A DNA stretch of 12,993 nucleotides, taken from assembly GCA_016839955.1 (NCBI GenBank), contig JAEOTI010000053.1:1-12993 (forward strand). Direction: 5' to 3'. Below are positions 6,699-12,993 of the stretch, one piece after another; within the stretch, counting starts at the first letter, position 1, and every line of letters begins with the position of its first letter. The DNA comes from Candidatus Hodarchaeota archaeon. Lineage in GTDB: Archaea > Asgardarchaeota > Heimdallarchaeia > Hodarchaeales > YT1-057. The translations under genes and the position numbers were made by a program. Below the pieces are notes generated by a model, which was given only the letters and a program-made list of their open reading frames with translations, did no database searches and was not told where the DNA came from.

Positions 6699-6716
6699 CT
6701 CCTAATTCTTAGAATT
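6699..6716 (-). promoter_or_regulatory. RBS and small palindrome ahead of the MFS gene
   Basis: AGGAG on the minus strand (6699-6703) lies 8 bases before the TTG start and decides that start. Directly upstream is a perfect palindrome AATTC-TTA-GAATT at 6704-6716, which could form a small hairpin in the leader or be a regulator site. In an A/T-rich genome a 5-bp arm may be chance. Confidence 0.45.
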
Positions 6717-6794
6717 CGTTTCCAAAGGTTTGAATGATTACCAGAGAAGACAACAAATGTCAAGTGGATTTTATGGTAAAAAAGGTGAGAATCT

Positions 6795-8960
6795 CTATTC
6801 CTGTTGCTTGAGAATGGTAATTATAAAAGTAGTTTCAGCTCTATCAGCTAATTCGATTTCCCATCCATGAGCTTCAACTAAATTCTGGACAATTGGTAAT
6901 CCTAAACCTAGAGCTCCTTTTTTTAAACTGAATCCATGCTTAAAAATATCTTGTCGATGTACAACAGGTATCGAATGCCCATCGTTCGAAATTACTATTT
7001 TAATATGGTTTTCTGCTTCCTCTGTTGATATTTTGATCTCTGTTGGATCACCATGTGAAACTGCGTTCTCAAAGATATATTCAAAGATTTGGTAGAGTTT
7101 TGCCTCATCACCTTCAATCGATTTTAGAAAATCTTTTACAAAGCTAATTCTTTTCGGAATGATGCTTTCTGCGACTTTTTCTACTAAAATGTTTAAATTC
7201 ACAATTCTCCATTTATGTACTTTGATACCCGCATCTGCAAGTACTACTATATGTTGGATTAGTTCGTTCATGTTTCTAACGAGTTGTCGAAGCCTTTTAA
7301 TAGTAGTTTCGTCTGATCTAGGATCAGAGATGAGAAAATCCATGTAACCTTCGAAACTGATAAGATGTTCTTTCATTTCGTCTGCAATAGAATGTGCTAA
7401 TTCACTCACTTCTTTTTGTAGACGATAATGGCGGTTCTCTTGCTTTTTTCGCTCACTAATATCACGGATAACAGCTACAAAATATTTTGGAAGTCCTGAT
7501 TCGTCTGGAACCACTGATGCGTTCAAATCAGCTGGTAATAAAGAACCATCTGGGTGTTTGAAGTTAAATTCTATATTTTTTAAACTTCCAAAGGCTATTA
7601 ACTTCCGCATGTTCTCAACTGCCTCTAGACTTCGTTCTCCTAACTTGATAAAGTCAAAAGCATTTTTCCCTTCTAGTTCTTTAGTAGAGCTAACTCCTGC
7701 CATATTAGCTGCTTGTTGGTTTAGTTTGAGGATTTTTCCATCAATGTTTGTTAAAACAATTGCATCTGGTGATGTATCTACTAAACTACGATACCTTGCT
7801 TCACTTTCACGGAGTGCTTTTTGCTCCTCTTTACGACTGGTAATATCTCGAAGAAGTCCCCGAAATCCAATAGGATTTCCATTCATATCTTTAATTAGAG
7901 ATACACTTGCTTCAAGAATCCATTTTGTTCCATCTTTTCGAAAGAATTCCCAATCAAAAGCGAGACTTGGAATACCAGTCCGAAAAGTTGTATTAAATGT
8001 TTCAAATACTCGTTTTGCGATTTGTTTACTTGTATATTCTCGATAATTAAGACCCATCATTTCTTCTCGAGGATATCCAAACATTTTCCTAAATGATTCA
8101 TTAAAGAAAGTGAGATTTCCCTCTAAATCAACTTCATAATATCCTTCCTGAATAGTTTCTAAGATTGTTCGATGTTTTTCTTCACTTACTCGGAGTGCGA
8201 TTTCTGTTTCTTTCCGTTGCGTTACATCTCTTTGAATTCCACGAAATCCAATGGGATTACCCTTAGCGTCAGTAATTAGAGACACAGATGCCTCAATATT
8301 AATTCTCGCTCCATCTTTTCTAATTAAATCACCTTCAGCTAATTTTAAGGATTTTCCTGTTTTATAAACTTGATTAAATGCTTTAAAAACATTTTTCGTA
8401 GTTTCTTTTTCCATCAATTGTTTATAGCTCGAATTTAAAAGTTCTGTTGATGAATACCCAAAAATTTTGCAAAGGGCATCATTAAAGAAAGTAAAATTTC
8501 CTTCTAAGTCAGTTTCATAGTAGCCATCATCCAGATTTTCAAGAATCCCACGATGTTTCTCTTCACTTTGTTGAAGAGCTTCTTCTATTATCTTTCGCTC
8601 AGTAATATCTCTTAGAATCCCCTGAAATCCAATTGGCTCATTTTTTTGATTTCTCATTAACGAAATTGAAGTTTCTACAGTGAATATTTTACCATCTTTT
8701 CTAATGAGTTCCCAATCTAAAGCCTTCGTGGGTTTTCCAGTTCTATAAATTTCATTGAATATGGAATAGACCTTTTTTGCTGTTTCAGGACTCATGTACT
8801 TCCTGTTACTCATGCCTATCATTTCTTTCTCAGAATAACCAAGGATTTTAACCATAGTTGCATTAAAGAAGGTGAAATTTCCTGCTAAATCGACCTCATA
8901 ATACCCATCTTCAATATTATCAAGAACTTGTAGAAATTTCTCTTCTGTGAATTTAGACAT
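6795..8960 (-). CDS. Cytoplasmic multi-PAS sensor histidine kinase, 721 aa
   Basis: Four PAS domains (about 11-122, 135-250, 263-378 and 386-506) precede a dimerisation helix region (about 510-580) and a HATPase domain (about 590-720). PAS units 1-3 are close copies, each with [DE]GYYExDLxGNxTFFN, an RKDG motif, and IGFxGxxRDxTxRK at the end, as in the PAS/PAC pair. PAS4 is distinct. The ATPase shows the N box FENAVSHG (N632), a G1-like NDG (659-661), an F-box IFKHGF and the G2 box GALGLGLP (682-689). The likely phospho-acceptor is H523 in ELAHSIADEM, followed by Ser instead of the usual acidic residue. No membrane helix, signal peptide or receiver domain is seen, so it senses an internal cue. 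No response regulator is encoded nearby. The ATG has GGAGAT (8967-8972) 6 bases upstream. The bound ligand is unknown. Confidence 0.92.
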   Translation of the reverse strand: MSKFTEEKFLQVLDNIEDGYYEVDLAGNFTFFNATMVKILGYSEKEMIGMSNRKYMSPETAKKVYSIFNEIYRTGKPTKALDWELIRKDGKIFTVETSISLMRNQKNEPIGFQGILRDITERKIIEEALQQSEEKHRGILENLDDGYYETDLEGNFTFFNDALCKIFGYSSTELLNSSYKQLMEKETTKNVFKAFNQVYKTGKSLKLAEGDLIRKDGARINIEASVSLITDAKGNPIGFRGIQRDVTQRKETEIALRVSEEKHRTILETIQEGYYEVDLEGNLTFFNESFRKMFGYPREEMMGLNYREYTSKQIAKRVFETFNTTFRTGIPSLAFDWEFFRKDGTKWILEASVSLIKDMNGNPIGFRGLLRDITSRKEEQKALRESEARYRSLVDTSPDAIVLTNIDGKILKLNQQAANMAGVSSTKELEGKNAFDFIKLGERSLEAVENMRKLIAFGSLKNIEFNFKHPDGSLLPADLNASVVPDESGLPKYFVAVIRDISERKKQENRHYRLQKEVSELAHSIADEMKEHLISFEGYMDFLISDPRSDETTIKRLRQLVRNMNELIQHIVVLADAGIKVHKWRIVNLNILVEKVAESIIPKRISFVKDFLKSIEGDEAKLYQIFEYIFENAVSHGDPTEIKISTEEAENHIKIVISNDGHSIPVVHRQDIFKHGFSLKKGALGLGLPIVQNLVEAHGWEIELADRAETTFIITILKQQE
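7806..8948 (-). repeat. Three tandem in-frame 381-bp units coding for PAS domains
   Basis: Inside the kinase gene, matching landmarks recur at exactly 127-residue steps: the GYY motif at residues 19, 146 and 273, and IGF at 110, 237 and 364. The units correspond roughly to 8568-8948, 8187-8567 and 7806-8186. The linkers are also conserved in length. This points to intragenic duplication followed by divergence, since the copies differ at many positions. Confidence 0.85.
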
Positions 8961-9168
8961 ACGGTTATCTCCAGTTTAAACAAGTTCTAGTTAGGTGAAT
9001 TATTTGGAGTAAAGAAATTTATGTATATTAATCTTTATAATATGAATCAGTTCTAAAGACCTCTCTCTTTCCAACTAATTTAATTTGGAATGTAATTCAA
9101 AAAAAAATCCCATGCTTAGTAACTAAAACAAAAATCATTCAGCTAAAAACAAATTGAGACGGAAAACA
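8961..9168. promoter_or_regulatory. Divergent promoter region between the kinase and polymerase IV genes
   Basis: For the kinase (minus), GGAGAT at 8967-8972 is a good ribosome-binding site, and TATTATAAAG-like sequence near 9033-9045 is a TATA candidate with a leader of about 50 bases. For the polymerase (plus), TAATTTAATT near 9077-9086 is a possible TATA box. It is enclosed by a perfect 6-bp inverted repeat, TTCCAA at 9069-9074 and TTGGAA at 9085-9090, which could be a control site. A nine-A run lies near 9100-9108. No gene is seen in this spacer. Confidence 0.35.
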
Positions 9169-10290
9169 ATGGATCTAGATCCTGTTATACTTCATTTTGA
9201 CCTAGATGCATATTATGCTTCGTTAGCAATAAAAAGGAATCCTGATTTAGTTGGTAAACCTGTTGTTATAGGACCAGACCCTAAAAAAACAGGAGGAAGG
9301 GGTGTTTGCCTTACATGCTCATATGAAGCTCGTAAGCATGGGATTCATTCTGGAATGCCTATAAAGCAAGCATTACAACTTTGCCCTGATCTAACTTTTA
9401 CCTCAGTGGAATGGGATGGAGAATATGGAATCCGAGCAACTTCGCGACGCATCCACTCTTTAATGGTTGATTTTGCGGACCCAGGACCAAAATATCAACC
9501 TGCAGGGTCAGATGAAGGGTACATGGACGTCAGTCTTAAAGTAAAAGATTTAGCCTCACCGATGGACTATGCTCGTGATATTCAGAAAGAATTGCTTGAT
9601 AAAGAGAGATTAACTTGCTCTGTAGGTTTAGGTCCGAATAAATTAATCGCAAAAATTGCCTCGGATTATAAGAAACCTGCAGGAATTACTTGGGTTAGAC
9701 CGGAAGAAGTAAAAAATTTCTTAGCTCCTCTATCCGTGAGAAAAATTATTGGTATTGGACCAAAGACCGAACAACGATTAAAGAATTTAGGAATTAGTAT
9801 TATTGAGGATATTCGTAATACAACAACTAAATTGAGAGCTTATTTTTCACCAAATATGGCAGAATGGATAATTCGGGCATCTTATGGAGAAATTACTTCT
9901 GAAATAAAATCTAGTGACCATGGAATGACTCATCGTGATAAATCTGTTAGTCATGAAGGAACATTTGCGAAAGATCTTAAGAATTGGTCTGAAGTTGAAG
10001 AAAGAGTAATAAAAATGACCAAAGATAATTGTAATCGTATTCTAAATCAAAATCTTACTTTTCAAACCGTTTCTATTAAAATCCGGTTTGCAGATTTTGA
10101 GACACATACAAAGAGCTATACCTTTCCTCATCCAATTACAAACTCGTATGAAGCTGAAAAAGTAGCTTTAAAGCTTTTACGAGTATTTAGAAAAAAAACT
10201 AAGATAAAAACTGTTCGATTAGTCGGTAGTCGTCTATCAAATCTTAAAAAACGGAATCTGTCTTTGGATAAATGGTTAAGTGGAAAATAA
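9169..10290 (+). CDS. dinB: DNA polymerase IV (Y-family, DinB/Dpo4-type)
   Basis: This is an error-prone translesion DNA polymerase. The catalytic residues are visible: D11 in HFDLDAYYAS, and D115-E116 in GSDEGYMD. The aromatic pair Y15-Y16 follows, with Y16 at the steric-gate position that excludes ribonucleotides in Dpo4. Other family marks are CSYEARKHGIHSGMP (50-64), CSVGLGPNKLIAKIASDYKKP (150-170) and a helix-hairpin-helix, IIGIGPKTEQRLKNLGI (193-209). The little-finger domain follows. The C-terminus NLSLDKWL (363-370) resembles a PCNA-interacting peptide, with Asn for Gln. A TTG at 9154 could extend the protein by five residues. The ATG at 9169 is preferred because the catalytic strand begins only five residues later, which is usual. 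Length is normal. It converges with the next gene, with only two bases between stop codons. Confidence 0.95.
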   Translation: MDLDPVILHFDLDAYYASLAIKRNPDLVGKPVVIGPDPKKTGGRGVCLTCSYEARKHGIHSGMPIKQALQLCPDLTFTSVEWDGEYGIRATSRRIHSLMVDFADPGPKYQPAGSDEGYMDVSLKVKDLASPMDYARDIQKELLDKERLTCSVGLGPNKLIAKIASDYKKPAGITWVRPEEVKNFLAPLSVRKIIGIGPKTEQRLKNLGISIIEDIRNTTTKLRAYFSPNMAEWIIRASYGEITSEIKSSDHGMTHRDKSVSHEGTFAKDLKNWSEVEERVIKMTKDNCNRILNQNLTFQTVSIKIRFADFETHTKSYTFPHPITNSYEAEKVALKLLRVFRKKTKIKTVRLVGSRLSNLKKRNLSLDKWLSGK

Positions 10291-10292
10291 AA

Positions 10293-10625
10293 TTAAAGGT
10301 TATATCTCCTCTTAATCTTTTTGTAAAACAGGTGTCCCAACACAAAAAATCCAAAAACTGCATAAATAATGAGGATGGGACCCCCCCAGACCAAGAATGC
10401 AATACTGGCAAATGCAAGCATCAAATAATTAATAAAATTAGATTCATGATGACTGTAAATTGCTGTTGATTTCCTAGCTGCAATAACCTCTGTATCAGTA
10501 TCTAACCAATAAACAGGTCGGATTCTAATTTTTGATGTAATATTGTGTCCTTTTTTCGTTTCTCTTCTAATTTTTGAAACTTTTGAAGCAGTAGCTCCTA
10601 TTTTTTTTTCTGATCTCAATCCCAT
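10293..10625 (-). CDS. Small membrane protein, 110 aa
   Basis: I do not recognise a family. The N-terminal 60 residues are basic and polar (RSEKKIGATASKVSKIRRETKK near 4-25) and would form a cytoplasmic part with a small beta-like section around IRIRPVYWLDTDTEVIAARKS. Two membrane segments follow, at about 66-80 and 82-100, separated by WGGP, and the end is basic (YKKIKRRYNL). The ATG at 10623-10625 has GAGGT 7 bases upstream. That ribosome-binding site lies inside a 17-bp perfect palindrome. Thirty-two bases upstream ends a 54-residue membrane protein on the same strand, so the two are likely one transcript. The WGGP codons include a run of seven G on the coding strand (C at 10381-10387), a possible slippage site. 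A real gene is likely from the RBS, composition and pairing. Its role is unknown. Confidence 0.65.
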   Translation of the reverse strand: MGLRSEKKIGATASKVSKIRRETKKGHNITSKIRIRPVYWLDTDTEVIAARKSTAIYSHHESNFINYLMLAFASIAFLVWGGPILIIYAVFGFFVLGHLFYKKIKRRYNL

Positions 10626-10641
10626 AATGAGGACCTCATTA
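10625..10641. promoter_or_regulatory. 17-bp palindrome covering the RBS of the 110-aa gene
   Basis: TAATGAGG-A-CCTCATTA is perfectly palindromic around position 10633. On the minus-strand mRNA it includes the GAGG ribosome-binding core and reaches the first base of the ATG. A hairpin formed there would hide the ribosome-binding site. It could equally be a DNA operator between the two genes. Confidence 0.6.
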
Positions 10642-10657
10642 ATTTTTTACTATAAAA

Positions 10658-10822
10658 TCAACCAATGTATCGATAATTATACCAAATCACCTGACCTGCA
10701 AATTTGGCTTCTTGTCGTCGTGCTTCTGCATTAACTGCTTTACGACGCCGTCCTAAAAGTGAAGTAATCACAAAAACATTAAAGAAAATTACCAAAAATC
10801 CAACCAGAAACAATAAATCCAT
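10658..10822 (-). CDS. Small single-pass membrane protein, 54 aa
   Basis: A short gene begins at the ATG on the minus strand at 10820-10822 and ends at the TGA at 10658-10660. The protein starts MDLLFLVGFLVIFFNVFVIT, one strong membrane helix (2-23). It continues with GRRRKAVNAEARRQEAKFAG, a basic amphipathic helix expected on the cytoplasmic side, and ends IWYNYRYIG. A ribosome-binding match GGGGAT (10830-10835) is 7 bases upstream. It is preceded by a TATA box at 10897-10905 and a palindrome at 10878-10892, and followed 32 bases later by the 110-residue membrane protein gene. This combination makes it much more credible than the overlapping frames on the other strand. No family is recognised. 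A membrane scaffold or partner role for the larger neighbour is a guess. Confidence 0.6.
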   Translation of the reverse strand: MDLLFLVGFLVIFFNVFVITSLLGRRRKAVNAEARRQEAKFAGQVIWYNYRYIG

Positions 10823-10877
10823 AATTTATATCCCCTTACTTAATTCTATTTATCATCTTTGTCATTTTTCGTCTATT

Positions 10878-10905
10878 TGTAACTTTGTTACACAAGTATA
10901 TAAAG
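10878..10905 (-). promoter_or_regulatory. TATA box and adjacent operator-like palindrome
   Basis: On the minus strand CTTTATATA (10897-10905) is a good archaeal TATA box. Just downstream lies a perfect palindrome TGTAAC-TTT-GTTACA (10878-10892), about 3 to 17 bases before the expected transcription start near 10873. This is a classic position for an archaeal repressor site. The leader to the 54-residue gene would be about 50 bases. Confidence 0.6.
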
Positions 10906-10998
10906 TTATTCTATTTACAAAATTATAATTTAAAGAATGAGAAAATCTAGTGAAAGATGACAGAATCAAGCGAATTTCAAACAAAATATTACTATATC

Positions 10999-11304
10999 TT
11001 AGTCTTTATTCTTAAACTGAAGGCCATTAATTTCAGCGTCGATTTTCGTAGTGATTTGGACGAGTGCAGCCACTAATTTTAGCTTACCACAAATATAATC
11101 TAATTCTACAGATCCTCTAGGTCCATGTACAGTTAAACCTGTTTCTCCCCAATCAATTGCGGAAATAGGAATATCATCCCAAAACTGGGAAATTAAGGCG
11201 GATAATTCGCCTATTGAAAAATTAAGATTAAGATCATTGAAAAGAGGTCTTGTTTGACGTAAATCATCAGGTTTTTCAGTCCTACTCTTTCCTTGATATC
11301 CCAT
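10999..11304 (-). CDS. Hypothetical small protein, 101 aa
   Basis: I do not recognise this protein. The first 20 residues are polar and likely disordered (GKSRTEKPDDLRQTRP). They are followed by a compact region with LNLNFSIGELSALISQFWDD and a strand-turn-strand segment, AIDWGETGLTVHGPRGSVELD. A helix KLKLVAALVQITTKIDAEI follows and the end is charged. This suggests a small alpha/beta domain with no membrane helix. The frame could open at GTG 11322 or ATG 11319. The ATG at 11302-11304 is preferred because GGTGAG (11312-11317) sits exactly 7 bases upstream of it, while nothing suitable precedes the earlier codons. A TATA-like ACATAAATAT (11371-11380) just past the next gene's stop could drive it separately, so it need not share the transporter mRNA. 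Function is unknown. Confidence 0.65.
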   Translation of the reverse strand: MGYQGKSRTEKPDDLRQTRPLFNDLNLNFSIGELSALISQFWDDIPISAIDWGETGLTVHGPRGSVELDYICGKLKLVAALVQITTKIDAEINGLQFKNKD

Positions 11305-11311
11305 ATGCAGT

Positions 11312-11380
11312 CTCACCATCACTTGTAATTATTACTTGGAATTTTCTTCGGACTAATGAACTTTTTCTAGATATTTATGT
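11312..11380 (-). promoter_or_regulatory. TATA-like box and RBS of the 101-aa gene
   Basis: Minus-strand ACATAAATAT at 11371-11380 abuts the stop codon of the transporter gene and would place transcription start near 11350. GGTGAG at 11312-11317 is a strong ribosome-binding site 7 bases from the ATG at 11302-11304 and decides the start. Confidence 0.45.
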
Positions 11381-12322
11381 TTAGTTTTGGTTAATTTTTC
11401 CTGGACCAATTATTTCAGCACCTATTCTAGATAACAACAGGACACCTATCAAGATAAATATAATCCCAATGTAAAGCAAGAGCCCCACATTTTCACTAAA
11501 AACGAAGATACTGGCGAGTAAAGGAACGAGCACCGCAAAGCTCGAGTATATTGGTACAATAGTAATTGCTCGTTCTTGATGAAAGGCAGCTTGTAGGATA
11601 ACAAAAGAAGCAACTTGAAATACTACTAAAAGCCAAAAATGAACAGAAATAAGGAAAAAAATCGGGTTGTTTTCTTCTAATGTAAGTGATCTTGCAAAAA
11701 TTGCTCCTTGTCCAGTAAGAATGCCAGAAACAGCTCCTCCTGATGCCAAAGGAGATTTATGTAATATAAAATATGAATGTAGCAGAAAAGCGATGGATAA
11801 GCTTAACATTGTTATACTAAAGATTATCAGAGTGGAGATTTCCCAAGAATAGTCATTTCGATTTATAGTTTCTGCTTCGAGTGCTATTAGAACTGCTCCT
11901 AAAACTGTACTAGCAATTCCCAGTTTTTCCATAGTTACGGTTCTTTCTTCCAAAAATATTATTGCAAAGACGACAAGAAAGACAATACCACCAATTAAAA
12001 TTGGTTGAACGATTGATATACCAATATAAGTTAATGCAGCTAAAAAAAAGCCCCAAGAAAAAAAAGTCATTCCAGTTCCAATGATCCAGATTTTAGATTG
12101 TCTAATCTTTTGTGAAATAGTATTTTCGGAAGAGATCGCTTTCAATCTCTCCATTCCAACCTTTTGAAATCCCATTCCAAAATTTTGAAGAGCCGAAGCA
12201 ATTATAGCGAAGCCAATTCCGTACACAATGGGATTTAATTGAGTCAATAGGACAATCCGCCATTCTAAACTTCTTTTTGATGTCTTGAGAGAAAAATAAT
12301 AATAATTGATGAATCTAATCAT
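11381..12322 (-). CDS. DMT-superfamily (EamA/NIPA-like) transporter, 313 aa
   Basis: This is an integral membrane protein with about nine hydrophobic segments, beginning with VYGIGFAIIASALQNFGMGF (33-52). The pattern is that of the drug/metabolite transporter superfamily. A glycine-rich first helix is followed by a helix pair ending in VQPILIGGIVFLVVFAIIFLEE and a next helix LGIASTVLGAVLIALE, the typical EamA/NIPA arrangement in which an acidic E-E/R-E closes the third helix. NIPA-like members move magnesium and others move metabolites, so the substrate cannot be assigned. The ATG at 12322 follows a TGA directly, with no ribosome-binding site. The first 25 residues are basic and not typical, so a downstream TTG at residue 26 is possible. 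It is divergent from the TPR gene, with 70 bases between. Confidence 0.85.
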   Translation of the reverse strand: MIRFINYYYFSLKTSKRSLEWRIVLLTQLNPIVYGIGFAIIASALQNFGMGFQKVGMERLKAISSENTISQKIRQSKIWIIGTGMTFFSWGFFLAALTYIGISIVQPILIGGIVFLVVFAIIFLEERTVTMEKLGIASTVLGAVLIALEAETINRNDYSWEISTLIIFSITMLSLSIAFLLHSYFILHKSPLASGGAVSGILTGQGAIFARSLTLEENNPIFFLISVHFWLLVVFQVASFVILQAAFHQERAITIVPIYSSFAVLVPLLASIFVFSENVGLLLYIGIIFILIGVLLLSRIGAEIIGPGKINQN

Positions 12323-12375
12323 TCAGTCATATTTTTCATACTTACATTATTTCCTTTTTTTTGAAGTCTTTCAAT

Positions 12376-12383
12376 GGTGGAGG
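12376..12383 (+). promoter_or_regulatory. Strong RBS of the TPR gene
   Basis: GGTGGAGG at 12376-12383 matches the archaeal ribosome-binding consensus and lies 9 bases ahead of the ATG at 12393. An overlapping ATG at 12389 opens a frame of only seven codons and is rejected. Confidence 0.7.
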
Positions 12384-12392
12384 AAGACATGC

Positions 12393-12993
12393 ATGCAGTC
12401 TCAAGAGATTAAAAATGTTTCAGAAGATCTTTTCTCTCCTGAAAGTATTGAAATCTTAGAGAAATTAGAAGAAACGGTCAAAAAGACTACAGGCACCGGA
12501 AAAATTGATGCTTTGAATGAACTTGCACGTCTATCATGGCGTCTTGGAAATTTGGAACGGTCGACTTTGCTTGCTGAAGAAGCGTTACACAATGCTCGCG
12601 AGAATGAGTATCTTCTTGGTGTTGCTTATAGCCTTTCGAATCTTTCAGATACTCATAGGATTCGTGGAAATACAGACAAAGCTTTAGCTTATGCAAAGGA
12701 ATCGTTGGAGATCTCTCAATCATTGAAATCTCCCGCCCATGTGTCATATGCTCTGAATGATATTGCAGATATCTTTAAAGTTCGTGGTGATATAGCTCAG
12801 GCCTTTGAACATTATCAACGAGCGTTAGAAATAAGAGAAAAGTCAGGGGATATACCTGGACAAGTCAGATCTTTGAATACTTTATCAGAGGTAGCTCTTG
12901 AAACTGGAGATCAAATTCGGTCTGAGGAGTATTGTCAATCTGCTTTATCACTCTCTATTGAATATCGTAACAAAGTAGGAGAAGGTTACTCAA
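12393..12993 (+). CDS. Tetratricopeptide-repeat protein, N-terminal part (runs off the window)
   Basis: The open frame starts at ATG 12393 behind GGTGGAGG and continues past the right edge, so only the first 200 residues are visible. After a charged N-terminal helix (about 10-35), four TPR units follow with an exact 40-residue period. The turn motif recurs as LGN at 51-53, RGN at 91-93, RGD at 131-133 and TGD at 171-173, and each is followed by helix B with the conserved alanines (for example KALAYAKESLEIS and QAFEHYQRALEIRE). The 40-residue spacing and the DIF..RGD pattern are those of the kinesin-light-chain or TPR_12 type. Such arrays bind peptides or partner proteins in the cytoplasm. In many archaea they are joined to kinase, AAA or cyclase domains that would lie beyond the edge. 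The overlapping opposite-strand frames are shadows. Confidence 0.9.
   Translation, partial: MQSQEIKNVSEDLFSPESIEILEKLEETVKKTTGTGKIDALNELARLSWRLGNLERSTLLAEEALHNARENEYLLGVAYSLSNLSDTHRIRGNTDKALAYAKESLEISQSLKSPAHVSYALNDIADIFKVRGDIAQAFEHYQRALEIREKSGDIPGQVRSLNTLSEVALETGDQIRSEEYCQSALSLSIEYRNKVGEGYS

Noticed and set aside
7558..8046. Plus-strand open frame of 162 codons opposite the kinase PAS domains
   Set aside because: It is the antisense of strongly conserved PAS coding sequence; its Ser/Arg-rich composition and lack of a signal show it to be a shadow.
10374..10392. Seven-C run as a phase-variable switch or sequencing error in the 110-aa gene
   Set aside because: The tract is short and the frame on both sides encodes a coherent membrane segment, so there is no positive sign of a frameshift.
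10543..10928. Two short plus-strand frames opposite the small membrane protein genes
   Set aside because: They have no RBS and poor composition, and they overlap the 54-aa and 110-aa genes, which have RBS, membrane helices and a promoter.
12401..12747. Minus-strand frames opposite the TPR gene
   Set aside because: The plus strand encodes a clean four-unit TPR array, so these are shadows.
1..12993. Mobile element, CRISPR array, tRNA or rRNA
   Set aside because: I saw no transposase or integrase, no regularly spaced repeats, no terminal inverted repeats flanking a gene, and no tRNA- or rRNA-like conserved segment.

Overview
The window is an AT-rich piece of a prokaryotic chromosome that reads best as archaeal. 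Small genes sit on both strands. Translation starts are preceded by GGTGA, GGAGG or GGAGAT ribosome-binding sites. TATA-like boxes lie at archaeal spacing. A Y-family DNA polymerase ends in a PCNA-binding-like tail. The mix of a multi-PAS cytoplasmic histidine kinase, 40-residue TPR repeats, an ArsR-type winged-helix protein and frequent TTG starts would suit a large-genome archaeon such as an Asgard lineage. That lineage guess is inference and is not proven by any marker here. No rRNA, tRNA, CRISPR array, transposase or phage gene was found.

Layout. 97-1385: an unrecognised soluble protein converges on an ArsR-like winged-helix regulator, and their stop codons overlap in one CTAG. 1386-1591: a spacer with a 9-bp hairpin and repeated short motifs. 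1592-2551 (minus): an unrecognised membrane-anchored protein. 2851-5349 (plus): a co-directional run of thymidylate kinase-like protein, an 88-residue lysine-rich protein whose ribosome-binding site overlaps the kinase stop codon, a PD-(D/E)xK nuclease-fold candidate resembling YaeQ, and a calcineurin-like phosphoesterase. 5446-6690 (minus): an MFS transporter starting at TTG. 6795-8960 (minus): a four-PAS histidine kinase whose first three PAS units are exactly 127 residues apart. 9169-10290 (plus): DNA polymerase IV.

10293-10822 (minus): a two-gene unit of a 54-residue and a 110-residue membrane protein. It is preceded by a TATA box with a palindrome just downstream, and a second palindrome covers the ribosome-binding site of the larger gene. 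10999-11304 (minus): a small unrecognised protein whose real start is inside the longest open frame. 11381-12322 (minus): a DMT/NIPA-like transporter. 12393 to the right edge (plus): the N-terminal part of a TPR protein with an exact 40-residue period.

The most promising unexplained unit is the kinase, basic protein and nuclease-like trio at 2851-4427, possibly with the phosphoesterase behind it. It could be a nucleotide- or nucleic-acid-processing system, but no function is shown by sequence alone. The second is the two-gene small membrane protein unit with its palindromic control sites.
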